A stretch of DNA of 64,000 nucleotides from Shumkonia mesophila (GTDB taxonomy: Bacteria > Pseudomonadota > Alphaproteobacteria > Rhodospirillales > Shumkoniaceae): NCBI RefSeq assembly GCF_026163695.1, contig NZ_JAOTID010000006.1, positions 186,001-250,000 on the forward strand, read 5' to 3'. This document shows, piece after piece, positions 25,206 to 33,584 of this stretch. How positions within the stretch are numbered: the first letter of the stretch is position 1; each line of letters starts with the position of its first letter. The position numbers and the translations under genes were made by a program. The notes below the pieces were generated by a model. The model worked only from the letters and a program-made list of their open reading frames with translations. It did not search any database and was not told the DNA's origin.

Positions 25206-27041
25206 ATGCCCGATACCCCTGCCCCGCTCACCTACTCCGACGCCCACATCCGCGAGGTGCTGGCCGGCGTTTCGACCATCGCCATGGTCGGCTATTCGGC
25301 CCACCCCAACCGGCCCAGCTATTTCGTCGCCCGCTATCTGCGCGAGAAGGGTTTCAAGGTCATCCCGGTCAACCCCGGGCTGGCCGGCCAGATGGTCGAC
25401 GGCGAGGCGGTCTACGGCAGCCTGGCCGACATTCCCGAGCCCTTCGACATGGTCGATATCTTCCGCAATTCGAAGGCCGCCGGGCCGATTACCGATGAAG
25501 CCATCGCCCTTGCTCCCGCCAAGGGCATCCGCGTGGTGTGGATGCAGCTTTCCGTGCGCAACGACGCGGCGGCGGCGAAGGCCGAGGCCGCCGGGCTCAC
25601 CGTCGTCATGGACCGCTGCCCCAAGATCGAATACGGGCGCCTGGGCGGCGAACTGTCGTGGGGCGGCGTCAATTCCGGCATCGTCTCGGCCCGCGCCCGC
25701 CACGCCCCCGGCCGCGAGGGCGGCGCCCGCAGGCCGGCCGGCGCCGGCACCGGCTGGAAGACCCCCCTGCACGGCTTCGAGACGCGGGCGATCCACGCCG
25801 GCGCCAGCCCCGACCCCACCACCGGGGCGCGCGTGACGCCGATCTTCCAGAACACCGCCTATGTGTTCGACGATGTCGATCACGCCGCCAGCCTGTTCAA
25901 CCTGCACACCTTCGGCTTCATCTATTCGCGGCTGAACAATCCGACCGTCAGCGTGCTGGAGGAACGCCTGGCCAGCCTGGAGGGCGGGCGGGCCGCCGTC
26001 TGCGCCGCCTCGGGCCACGCCGCGCAGTTCCTGACCTTCTTCACCCTGCTGGAGCCGGGCGACGAGTTCGTGGCCAGCCGCAATCTTTACGGCGGGACCC
26101 TCACCCAGTTCGGCCTGTCCTTCAAGAAACTGGGCTGGACCTGCCATTTCGTCGACCCCGCCGAGCCCGAGAACTTCCGCCGCGCCATCACGCCCAGGAC
26201 CAAGGGCATCTTTCTGGAGGTGCTGGCCAACCCCGGCGGCGTCATCGTCGACATCGAGGGTGTGGCGGCCATCGCGCACGAGGCCGGCATCCCGCTGATC
26301 GTCGACAACACGCTGGCCACGCCGTACCTCTGCCGGCCCTTCGAGTGGGGGGCCGACATCGTCGTCCATTCGACCACCAAGTTCCTGTCGGGGCACGGCA
26401 ACGCGCTGGGCGGCGCGGTCATCGAATCGGGACGCTTCGACTGGGCGCAGAACGACAAGTTCCCGTCGCTGGCCCAGCCCGAGCCGGCCTATCACGGCCT
26501 CACCTTCTACGAGACCTTCGGCGACTTTGCCTTCACCACCAAGGCCCGCGCCGTGGCCTTGCGCGACTTCGGCCCGACGATGGCGCCGATGAACGCGTTT
26601 TTGACGATCACCGGCATCGAGACCCTGGCGCTGCGCATGGAGCGCCATGTCGAGAACGCCAGGCGCGTCGCCGAATTCCTGGACGGGCACCCGCAGGTGG
26701 CGTGGGTGTCCTATGCCGGGCTCCCCGCCTCGCCCTACCGCGGGCTGGCCGACAAGTACCTGCCCAAGGGGCCGGGCAGCGTCTTCACCTTCGGCGTCAA
26801 GGGCGGCTTCGCGGCGGGCGTCAAGGTGGTCGAGACGGTGGAGCTGTTCAGCCATCTGGCCAACATCGGCGACACCCGCTCGCTGATCCTCCATCCGGCC
26901 AGCACCACGCACCGCCAGTTGACCGACGAACAGCGCGTCGCCGCCGGGGCGGGACCGGACGTCATCCGCCTCTCGATCGGCCTCGAATCGGCCGAGGACA
27001 TCATCGCCGACCTGGACAGGGCGTTGACGGCGGCCGGCTAG
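25206..27041 (+). CDS. CoA-binding domain fused to O-acetylhomoserine sulfhydrylase
   Basis: A 611-residue two-part protein. Residues about 1-150 are a CoA-binding/YccU-like Rossmann domain (STIAMVGYSAHPNRPSYFV, VIPVNPG, RNSKAAGPI, VWMQLSV). A flexible Pro/Arg/Gly linker (about 155-185) leads to a complete Cys/Met-metabolism PLP enzyme: FETRAIHAGASPDP, IYSRLNNPTVSVLEERLA, DNTLATPYL and the PLP lysine HSTTKFLSGHG (K392). It would join O-acetylhomoserine with sulfide or methanethiol to give homocysteine or methionine. Following the RuBisCO-like and cupin genes, methanethiol capture is the likely role. The start is uncertain (ATG 25197 or 25206; weak ribosome-binding site). Confidence 0.87.
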   Translation: MPDTPAPLTYSDAHIREVLAGVSTIAMVGYSAHPNRPSYFVARYLREKGFKVIPVNPGLAGQMVDGEAVYGSLADIPEPFDMVDIFRNSKAAGPITDEAIALAPAKGIRVVWMQLSVRNDAAAAKAEAAGLTVVMDRCPKIEYGRLGGELSWGGVNSGIVSARARHAPGREGGARRPAGAGTGWKTPLHGFETRAIHAGASPDPTTGARVTPIFQNTAYVFDDVDHAASLFNLHTFGFIYSRLNNPTVSVLEERLASLEGGRAAVCAASGHAAQFLTFFTLLEPGDEFVASRNLYGGTLTQFGLSFKKLGWTCHFVDPAEPENFRRAITPRTKGIFLEVLANPGGVIVDIEGVAAIAHEAGIPLIVDNTLATPYLCRPFEWGADIVVHSTTKFLSGHGNALGGAVIESGRFDWAQNDKFPSLAQPEPAYHGLTFYETFGDFAFTTKARAVALRDFGPTMAPMNAFLTITGIETLALRMERHVENARRVAEFLDGHPQVAWVSYAGLPASPYRGLADKYLPKGPGSVFTFGVKGGFAAGVKVVETVELFSHLANIGDTRSLILHPASTTHRQLTDEQRVAAGAGPDVIRLSIGLESAEDIIADLDRALTAAG

Positions 27042-27048
27042 GCTGGCC

Positions 27049-27498
27049 TCAGCGCACGATCCGCCAGGAGCCGTCGGCCTGCAGGCAGGCGGTGCCGTAG
27101 CCGGGCTGGGCGGCGCCGCCGACGCTCACCGTCGTCTGGTACTCGCGGCAGGTGCGGCCGGCGGCATCGGTGTAGACGGGCGAGGCCGGCACCGCGGAAA
27201 CCGGCGGCGACACATAGGCGACCTGCGGCGGCGGCGCGTAGACGATCTGCGGCGCCGGCTCGCGGTAGACCACCACGGGCGGCGGCGCGTAGCGGTAGAC
27301 CACCACGGGCGGCGGCCGATGGTAGACGTAGGGCGGGCCGAAATAGAAGCTCACCCCGGAGCGATAGCGCGGCCCGTCGTCCCAGTGACGATAATGACGA
27401 TGGTGGTGGCCCCAGCCGTCGGCCTGGGCGGGCGCGGGGGCCGCCGCGACCAGCGCGAACCCGAGAACGGCGGCACCGGCAAGAACGAATTTCATCAT
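27049..27498 (-). CDS. Secreted Pro/Tyr-rich protein with surface-antigen-type C-terminus
   Basis: A 149-residue exported protein: signal peptide ending near AQA-DGWGHHH, a His/Tyr/Pro-rich middle with repeated PPPVVVYR units (about 60-115), and a folded C-terminal stretch GRTCREYQTTVSVGG...GTACLQADGSW. That last part resembles the C-terminus of 17-kDa surface-antigen/outer-membrane lipoproteins and has two Cys that could form a disulfide. There is no lipobox. Function unknown; an envelope or periplasmic location is likely. Double ATG start (27498/27495) after AGAGG. Confidence 0.75.
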   Translation of the reverse strand: MMKFVLAGAAVLGFALVAAAPAPAQADGWGHHHRHYRHWDDGPRYRSGVSFYFGPPYVYHRPPPVVVYRYAPPPVVVYREPAPQIVYAPPPQVAYVSPPVSAVPASPVYTDAAGRTCREYQTTVSVGGAAQPGYGTACLQADGSWRIVR

Positions 27499-27610
27499 GA
27501 TCCACCTCTTGCGAGCCCCGGCGGACGTCCGCCGTCTCCATCGAGGCGATCATTCCATCGCCAAAAGATGGCGCCATTATGACATCGATACCGCCGGACG
27601 GGCGGTGCGC

Positions 27611-29659
27611 TCAGTCGTGCGGGGGCGGGGTTTTCGCCATGCTCGCCGGCCCGGTCGTGCCCCCGGCCAGCACCGTGGCGCCATGGGCGCGCCCGCGCCG
27701 GACGAGAATGGCGCCGGGCAGCCCCGCCAGCAACTCTTCGGCGCCGGGAACGCTTTCCCCCTCCCGGCGGATCAGCGACAGTTGGCCGAACGGGCGGACC
27801 ACCCGTTCGGTCAGGACGGCCCCGACATAGAGCCGCGCAAGGCGCCCTCCGGCCTCGACGCGGAACATCGTCGGCCACAGGCGCAGCACCTGGCGCGCCG
27901 CCTCGGGACGGGACGGGTCGGTGCGGATCATGGTGAGGACCGGGGCGCGTCCCTTGTGCAGGCGCGCCAGGGCCGGAAGATAGGCCGCCGGGGTTCGACC
28001 GTAGACGAAGCCCGAGGCCGAGGCGATGCTCCAGGATGGCGGCATCTGCCAGCCGTCGGCCACCAGCTCGCGGGCCAGGCGGGCGGGCGGGCCGACCCAT
28101 TGCAGGACCAAAGGCTCCTCGCTGCCGCCGGCCAGCTCGATGCGGCGCGCCGGCAGGCGCCGCCAGTCGCGGGTCCGCCATTCCGCCTCGGCCAGCACGA
28201 CCGCCGCCGGACGCGGCGCATAGTGGGCGAGGCTGGTGTGGTAATTGACAAAGACATGACCGCCGCCCACCCCGGCCAGGGTGACGACGAACAGGGCGGC
28301 CAGCCAGCGGCGGCCGATCTTCTCGGTGTACTCGGCGCCGAAAACGAAGGCGAAAACGGCCGCCATCGCCGCGCCGAACAGCAGCCCGGCCAGGACGTCG
28401 GACATCCAGTGGGCCCCCAGATAGACCCGGGAGAAGGCCATCAGCGTGACATAGGCGGCGGAGAATGAAACCGCCAAGGCCTGGATCCAGCGCGGCCGGT
28501 CGTGGGCGGCGAGCACGGTGACGACGCCGATGAGAACGGTGTTGATGGCGGCGTGACCGCTGGGAAAGCTGAAGCGATCGGCGCCGGCGTAGAGCAGTTC
28601 GACCGGACGGCTGTGCTGGAACACCAGCTTGAAGAGGGTGACGAAGAGGGCGGTGCCGGCGACCGCGATCAGCAGCCCCACCGCCGGCCCCCAGGCCCGC
28701 CGCCACAGCAGGTAGACGGTAACGACCAGGGTGCAGGCGACCATGACCACGCCGTCGCCCAGCATGGTGACGAAGACCATGGCCTGATCCACCCAGGCGG
28801 TGCGCAGCCCGGCGAACAGGTTCAGCAGCGACTGGTCGGCGAGCGCCAGCGGCGCGTCGGTTTCCGTTTCGCCGGCGACATACAAAAAGGCCGGCACGGC
28901 AATGAGCAGCAGCAGCGCGGAGGCCATCATGCCCGTCGAGCGCGGATGGGATGGATCGAAGGTGTGGGCCGTCCATTGCGCCAGCCGGCCCGGCCGGCGG
29001 CGACACCAGGCGACAACGGCGGCATGGCGGCCGGCGAACAAGGGCAGGAAGATCTGAACCAGCCAGCGCCCCGCCGCCACCGCCAGGAAAACGATGAGCA
29101 GCAGCCCGCCGATGACGACGGCGAGCCGGCCGCTGACCTCGCCAAGCAGCCCCAGCAAGGCCCCGGTGGTGATGCCCGGTATGAGATGGGCGAGCGCCCA
29201 GGCAATGCCGGAAAGGACGTTGATGACGGTGAAGCGCAGCGGCGTCATGCCGGCCATGCCGGCGATACCGGGAATGACCGCCTTGACCCCCGGCACGAAG
29301 CGCCCGAAACAGATGCTCATGCCGCCGTATTTGCGGAAGAAATCCTCGCCGCGCGCCACCAGGGCCGGATAGCGGGCCAGCGGCCACGAACGTTTCAGGC
29401 GGTCGCGCCAGATGTAGCCGATCCAATAGGAAACCTGGTCGCCCAGGACGGCCCCGGCGCCGATCCACGCCAGCATCGGCCAGAACGACAGCTTGCCCAG
29501 CCCGACCAGCGTGCCCACCGCCACCAGCGGCACCGTGCTCGGCACGAACAGGCCGACGATCAAGAGCGCCTCGCCCATGGCGATCAGGAAGGCGACGACG
29601 CCCGCCAGCTCCGGATGGGCGCTCAGGAAGTCGACCAGGGTCTGCAGAAGCTCGGTCAA
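27611..29659 (-). CDS. DedA/VTT - PAP2 phosphatase - LssY-like fusion membrane protein
   Basis: A 682-residue membrane protein with three parts. Residues about 1-210 form a DedA/SNARE-associated domain (VVGLFVPSTVPLVAVG-like, FFRKYGGMSICFGRFVPG). About 240-450 is a PAP2 lipid phosphatase with KLVFQHSRPVE, SFPSGHA and SRVYLGAHWMSDV, the three catalytic motifs. About 470-680 is a soluble LssY-C-like domain. Together this suggests phospholipid or undecaprenyl-phosphate handling in the inner membrane. TTG 29659 (LTELLQTLVDFL) with GGAAAG upstream gives a normal DedA N-terminus; ATG 29713 would add a Cys/Pro-rich stretch and is less likely. Confidence 0.85.
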   Translation of the reverse strand: MTELLQTLVDFLSAHPELAGVVAFLIAMGEALLIVGLFVPSTVPLVAVGTLVGLGKLSFWPMLAWIGAGAVLGDQVSYWIGYIWRDRLKRSWPLARYPALVARGEDFFRKYGGMSICFGRFVPGVKAVIPGIAGMAGMTPLRFTVINVLSGIAWALAHLIPGITTGALLGLLGEVSGRLAVVIGGLLLIVFLAVAAGRWLVQIFLPLFAGRHAAVVAWCRRRPGRLAQWTAHTFDPSHPRSTGMMASALLLLIAVPAFLYVAGETETDAPLALADQSLLNLFAGLRTAWVDQAMVFVTMLGDGVVMVACTLVVTVYLLWRRAWGPAVGLLIAVAGTALFVTLFKLVFQHSRPVELLYAGADRFSFPSGHAAINTVLIGVVTVLAAHDRPRWIQALAVSFSAAYVTLMAFSRVYLGAHWMSDVLAGLLFGAAMAAVFAFVFGAEYTEKIGRRWLAALFVVTLAGVGGGHVFVNYHTSLAHYAPRPAAVVLAEAEWRTRDWRRLPARRIELAGGSEEPLVLQWVGPPARLARELVADGWQMPPSWSIASASGFVYGRTPAAYLPALARLHKGRAPVLTMIRTDPSRPEAARQVLRLWPTMFRVEAGGRLARLYVGAVLTERVVRPFGQLSLIRREGESVPGAEELLAGLPGAILVRRGRAHGATVLAGGTTGPASMAKTPPPHD

Positions 29660-29823
29660 GGATGGGCTTTCCGGTTGGCGCCAGGGGCACGCACAAAAAT
29701 CGCCGCCAACCATTGCCGCGCGCCAATGCTTTTGGCAAGCGGCGAAACTGCCTTTGCCCGCTTCCGCGCCGGGCCGCTTGCGGATAGGCTGTCTGCCGCC
29801 GGCAGCAAGGGAAGGAAAACGCC

Positions 29824-30267
29824 ATGCAAACCATCGACGGCGCGGGCCGTCCGAGAGCAGAGACCGAACCCGCCGTCACCCCGCAGGGCTTCATGGCGGC
29901 GGTGACGCTGTTCCTGGTCTGCCAGCTGGCCGGCGAAACGCTGGTCCGCTCGCTGGGCGTCGCGCTGCCGCATTTCGCCTTTCCCGGCCCGGTCGCCGGC
30001 ATGGCCATCCTGTTTTGCTGGCTGGTCATCCGCGCCCGCATCGATCCCGCTGTCGGCGCCGCTTCCAACGGCATCCTCCGTAACCTCTCGCTGCTGTTCG
30101 TGCCGGCGGCGGTGGGCATCGTGCAGTATGGCAACGTCATCGCCGATTTCGGCCTGGCCCTCATCGTCGCGCTGATCCTTTCCACGGTCGCCACCCTGAT
30201 CGTCACCGTCATCGTCTTCGTGTGGGTGGCAAGGCGTACCGGCACGGGAGGCGAAAATGCGGCCTGA
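29824..30267 (+). CDS. lrgA: CidA/LrgA family membrane protein
   Basis: Small holin-like inner-membrane protein, 147 residues, with four hydrophobic segments and the family motif FPGPVAGMAILFCWL and LLFVPAAVGIV. The first 20 residues are hydrophilic. LrgA/CidA proteins work with LrgB in membrane permeability, pyruvate uptake or murein hydrolase control, depending on the organism. It overlaps the following lrgB by 11 bp, so the pair is translationally coupled. Divergent from the DedA-PAP2 gene. Confidence 0.88.
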   Translation: MQTIDGAGRPRAETEPAVTPQGFMAAVTLFLVCQLAGETLVRSLGVALPHFAFPGPVAGMAILFCWLVIRARIDPAVGAASNGILRNLSLLFVPAAVGIVQYGNVIADFGLALIVALILSTVATLIVTVIVFVWVARRTGTGGENAA

Positions 30268-30976
30268 GGTCACCGAAATCTGGGTCTATCTTTCCGAATC
30301 GCCGCTGCTGTGGCTGACCGTGACGCTGATCGCCTATGTCGGCGCCGAGCGGGTGTCGGTGCACTTCCGGCGCAACCCGCTGGCCAACCCGGTGATCATC
30401 GCCGCCACCCTGCTGGTCGGACTCCTGGTCGTCACCAAAACCCCCTATGGCGCCTATTTCGACGGCGCCCAGTTCGTCCACTTCCTGCTCGGCCCGGCCA
30501 CGGTGGCCTTGGCCGTGCCGCTCTATCGCAACATCGGCACCGTCAAGAAATCGCTGCTGCCGATGGCCGCGGCGCTGCTCGCCGGTTCGGTGACAGCGGC
30601 GGTGAGCGCGGTCGCCATCGCCTGGGCCTTGGGGGCGCCGCCCGCGGTGCTGGCCTCGTTGGCCCCGAAATCGGCGACGGCACCGATCGCCATGGAACTG
30701 GCCCGCAACCTGGGCGGCATCGCGTCGCTCGCCGCCGTGCTGGTGATCCTCACCGGCATCATCGGCGCCGTGGTGGTGACGCCCCTGATGAACGGGCTCG
30801 GCATCACCGACTTCGCGGCGCGCGGTTTCGCCGCCGGCGTCGCCTCGCACGGCATCGGCACCGCCCGGGCCTTTCAGGTCAGCGAATTGGCCGGCACCTT
30901 TGCCGGCATCGCCATGGGGCTCAACGGCGCCCTGACCAGCCTGATCGTGCTGCTGTGGATCGTGCTGGCGGGATAG
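30257..30976 (+). CDS. lrgB: LrgB family membrane protein
   Basis: A 239-residue polytopic protein partnering LrgA. Conserved segments are FLLGPATVALAVPLY, SLAPKSATAPIAMELARN and GIASHGIGTARAFQ-like near 200 (ASHGIGTARAFQ). ATG 30257 lies inside the lrgA end with GGGAGG upstream. A mosaic palindrome follows the stop and could act as the transcript end. Confidence 0.9.
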   Translation: MRPEVTEIWVYLSESPLLWLTVTLIAYVGAERVSVHFRRNPLANPVIIAATLLVGLLVVTKTPYGAYFDGAQFVHFLLGPATVALAVPLYRNIGTVKKSLLPMAAALLAGSVTAAVSAVAIAWALGAPPAVLASLAPKSATAPIAMELARNLGGIASLAAVLVILTGIIGAVVVTPLMNGLGITDFAARGFAAGVASHGIGTARAFQVSELAGTFAGIAMGLNGALTSLIVLLWIVLAG

Positions 30977-31001
30977 CCGGGCGGAAGAAAATGTGAAAAA
31001 G

Positions 31002-31094
31002 TCGTCATCCCCGGACTTGTTCCGGGGATCCACGTCTTTCTTCTTCCCGTCGGCCCGGAGTCGTGGATGGCCGTGACAAGCACGGCCATGACGA
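31002..31094. repeat. Intergenic mosaic palindrome, copy 2
   Basis: GTCATCCCCGGA...TCCGGGGATCCACGTC and GTCGTGGATGGCCGTG...CACGGCCATGACG. Same architecture as copy 1 with different stem sequences. It lies between lrgB and uppP; copy 3 lies on the other side of uppP. Confidence 0.8.
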
Positions 31095-31185
31095 CCTTAA
31101 AGAGGGCAAGGAGATCACCCCGGGGGTTGCGCCGGCGGCGCCGGGCCGGCATCATCCGGGCGCGACCCCTTGTCCCAGGAGCCCC

Positions 31186-31983
31186 ATGCAGACTTTTCTC
31201 GAAGCCCTTCTCCTCGGCGTCGTCGAGGGCCTGACCGAATTCCTCCCCGTTTCCTCGACCGCGCACCTGATGCTGGTGGGCGACATGCTGGGATTCGAAG
31301 GCCCCCCCGGCAAGACCTTCGAGATCGTCATCCAGCTGGGCGCCATCCTGGCGGTCTGCCTGGTCTACTGGCGCCGGCTGTGGGGCGCCACCGTCGGCAT
31401 CCCGACCGACCCCCGGGCCCGCGCCTTCGTGCGCAACGTGATCCTGGCTTTCCTGCCCTCGATGGTGGCCGGGGCCCTGCTCTACAAGTATTTCCAGCAG
31501 ATGCTGGGCGCCCCGATGGTGGCGGCCGTCGCCCTGGTCGTCGGCGGCGTCGCCATCCTCGTCATCGAGCGCATGGCCAAGCGGGTTAGGGTTTCCGAGG
31601 TCGAGGACTTCACGCCCCGCCTGGCGCTGGCCATCGGGCTCTGCCAGCTGGTTTCGATGATCCCGGGCGTTTCGCGCGCCGGGGCCACCATCATGGGCGC
31701 CCTGGTGCTGGGCGTCGAGCGCCGGGCCGCCGCCGAGTTCTCGTTCTTCCTGGCCATTCCCACCATGCTGGGCGCCACCGTCTATTCGCTCTACAAGAAC
31801 TGGGAGACGACGTCGTTTGACGGCGGTGCCGTGATCGCGGTGGGATTCGTCGCCGCCTTCTTCGCCGCGCTGATCGTGGTCAAAGCCTTCGTCGCCTTCG
31901 TCGGCCGCCACGGCTTCGCGCCGTTCGCGTGGTACCGCATCGTCTTCGGCGGCCTGATGATCGCCCTGCTGCTGATGCGCTGA
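31186..31983 (+). CDS. uppP: Undecaprenyl-diphosphatase (UppP/BacA)
   Basis: Inner-membrane enzyme that dephosphorylates undecaprenyl pyrophosphate to recycle the peptidoglycan lipid carrier; overproduction gives bacitracin resistance. 265 residues, about eight hydrophobic segments. The two active-site motifs are clear: EGLTEFLPVSSTAHL at the N-terminus and SMIPGVSRAGATI near residue 160. ATG 31186 follows CCAGGAG. It is flanked on both sides by mosaic palindromes, so it is probably transcribed alone. Confidence 0.96.
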   Translation: MQTFLEALLLGVVEGLTEFLPVSSTAHLMLVGDMLGFEGPPGKTFEIVIQLGAILAVCLVYWRRLWGATVGIPTDPRARAFVRNVILAFLPSMVAGALLYKYFQQMLGAPMVAAVALVVGGVAILVIERMAKRVRVSEVEDFTPRLALAIGLCQLVSMIPGVSRAGATIMGALVLGVERRAAAEFSFFLAIPTMLGATVYSLYKNWETTSFDGGAVIAVGFVAAFFAALIVVKAFVAFVGRHGFAPFAWYRIVFGGLMIALLLMR

Positions 31984-31996
31984 ATACGCTTTAAAA

Positions 31997-32086
31997 TCGT
32001 CATGGCCGCACTTGTTGCGGCCATCCACGTCTTTCGTTCCCGCACCGCCGAAGTCGTGGATGCCCGGATCAAGTCCGGGCATGACG
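31997..32086. repeat. Intergenic mosaic palindrome, copy 3
   Basis: TCGTCATGGCCGCA...TGCGGCCATCCACGTC and GTCGTGGATGCCCGGA...TCCGGGCATGACGA. Immediately after the uppP stop; likely serves as its 3' end structure. Confidence 0.8.
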
Positions 32087-32209
32087 AAGGGAGGAGAAGA
32101 CGGTGCCCCTTCCTACCCCTTTTTCGCGCCTTGATCCCTAAAAGGGGGATTCCCATGTGCGCTCCATTCGCCGGCCCCCGGCCGGCCCAATAATGGGAGC
32201 GCTTCGATC

Positions 32210-33013
32210 ATGACACTGACAGGAACCGGCCGCCTCGCGGCCGCCATCGGACTATGTCTTGCCGCCGGCGCGGCGGACGCCGCCGGGACGGCGGCCATCC
32301 ACATGGGACCGGCGGTCAAGGTCGGCCAAGGGACGGCCCGCACCATGGTCGTCGAGGGCAAGGAAGGCCAGCCGGCCTCGGTCGCCGTCGTCATCTCGGA
32401 AAAGGCGCTGGAAGGGCTGCCCGCGGGACACAGCGGCGGCCATGACTCCTTCATCAGCGAACTGCCGATGCCGGCGAAGGGACCGAAGACCGGATACGAC
32501 CACGCGACGCTGGATTGGAACCCCACCGGCCACGCGCCGGCCGGCATCTACACGCCCCCCCATTTCGACGTCCACTTCTACATGATCGACCGCTCCACCC
32601 GCGACGCCATCACCTTCAAGGGCGAGGCCGCCGCCGAGGCGGCCAAGGCGCCGGCCGCCGACCTGCTGCCGCCCGGCTACGTGGCGCCCCCGGATACCGC
32701 CGTCGAGAAGATGGGCATCCATGCCGTCAATCCGGCGGGGCCGGAGTTCAAGGGCAAGCCGTTCACCGCCACCTTCATCTATGGCTATCACAAGGGCGAG
32801 GCCGTCTTCGTCGAACCGATGGTGGCGAAGGCCTTTCTCGAAACCAAGCCGGATGTAACGTTGGCGGTGCCGGCGCCCAAGGCCTACAGCCACCCCGGCT
32901 GGTATCCGCGGGGCTATCGCGTGGCCTACGACGCCGGGACCAAGAGCTACGTCGTGGCGATGACCGGCCTCAAGCCCTGGCGGATGGAAGGGGCGCCGAT
33001 GGCGGCGCGGTGA
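32210..33013 (+). CDS. Exported DUF5602/TTHB210-like protein
   Basis: A 267-residue secreted protein of unknown function. A signal peptide is cleaved near AADA-AGTAA. The centre carries the pattern HATLDWNPTGHAPAGIY followed by PHFDVHFYMIDR, which I associate with TTHB210-like (DUF5602) proteins; the His/Asp cluster could bind metal. The C-terminal part includes HPGWYPRGYRVAY. Start ATG 32210 with GGGAG 10 bases upstream. Its 3' end overlaps the convergent OsmC gene by 44 bp. Confidence 0.7.
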   Translation: MTLTGTGRLAAAIGLCLAAGAADAAGTAAIHMGPAVKVGQGTARTMVVEGKEGQPASVAVVISEKALEGLPAGHSGGHDSFISELPMPAKGPKTGYDHATLDWNPTGHAPAGIYTPPHFDVHFYMIDRSTRDAITFKGEAAAEAAKAPAADLLPPGYVAPPDTAVEKMGIHAVNPAGPEFKGKPFTATFIYGYHKGEAVFVEPMVAKAFLETKPDVTLAVPAPKAYSHPGWYPRGYRVAYDAGTKSYVVAMTGLKPWRMEGAPMAAR

Positions 33014-33509
33014 TGTCGAGCGTCAGCGGCGGCGGGGCGGCCAGCGTCTGGAAGACCACGCAGTAGCGCTCGGTCAGTTTGGTCAGCGTGGCGACGCGAT
33101 CCGGCGGCTCGGCGGTGTCGAGCGAAAACGTCAGCCGGATGGCCTTGAAGCCGACCGGCGACTGCTTGGAAACCCCCAGCGTGCCGGCGAAGTCGAGGTC
33201 GCCTTCGGCCATTACCGTTCCGCCCTTGAGATCGAAGGCGAGCGCGGTCGCCACCGCCTTCAGCGTGACGCCGGCGCAGGCGACGAGCGCCTCCAGCAGC
33301 ATGTCGCCGGAACAGGCCTCGGCCCCGCTGCCCCCGGTGGCGGGATGCAGTCCGGCCTCGACCATGGCACGGCCGGTATCCACCTTGCAGGCGATGCCCT
33401 CGCCGTCCAGCGCGCCTTTGGCCCTGAGCGTGATCACCGCCTTGGCCGGATCGGCCCTGTAGGCGTCCTTGAGCGGCGCCTGCAGCGCGCGCAGATCGTC
33501 GGCGTTCAT
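32970..33509 (-). CDS. OsmC family peroxiredoxin-like protein
   Basis: 179-residue OsmC/Ohr-superfamily protein, predicted to reduce organic hydroperoxides. Family features: EACSGDMLLEALVACAGVTLKA, carrying the first catalytic Cys region, and LTKLTERYCVVFQTL with the second Cys in the C-terminal half. ATG 33509 (MNADDLRA) is preceded by GGGAGA. The tail-to-tail overlap of 44 bp with the DUF5602 gene means the two messages could form antisense duplex at their 3' ends. Confidence 0.85.
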   Translation of the reverse strand: MNADDLRALQAPLKDAYRADPAKAVITLRAKGALDGEGIACKVDTGRAMVEAGLHPATGGSGAEACSGDMLLEALVACAGVTLKAVATALAFDLKGGTVMAEGDLDFAGTLGVSKQSPVGFKAIRLTFSLDTAEPPDRVATLTKLTERYCVVFQTLAAPPPLTLDITAPPSAPLPSARA

Positions 33510-33584
33510 GATGGCGGTCTCCCTTTTCCCGGTCCTGAGCCTGCCCGCCATATCGGCAGCCGCGGGCGCCGCGGCAAGTCGTCC

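Noticed and set aside
29660-29713. ATG 29713 as start of the DedA-PAP2 protein
   Set aside because: Adds a Cys/Trp/Pro-rich leader not seen in DedA proteins and has no ribosome-binding site; TTG 29659 has both.
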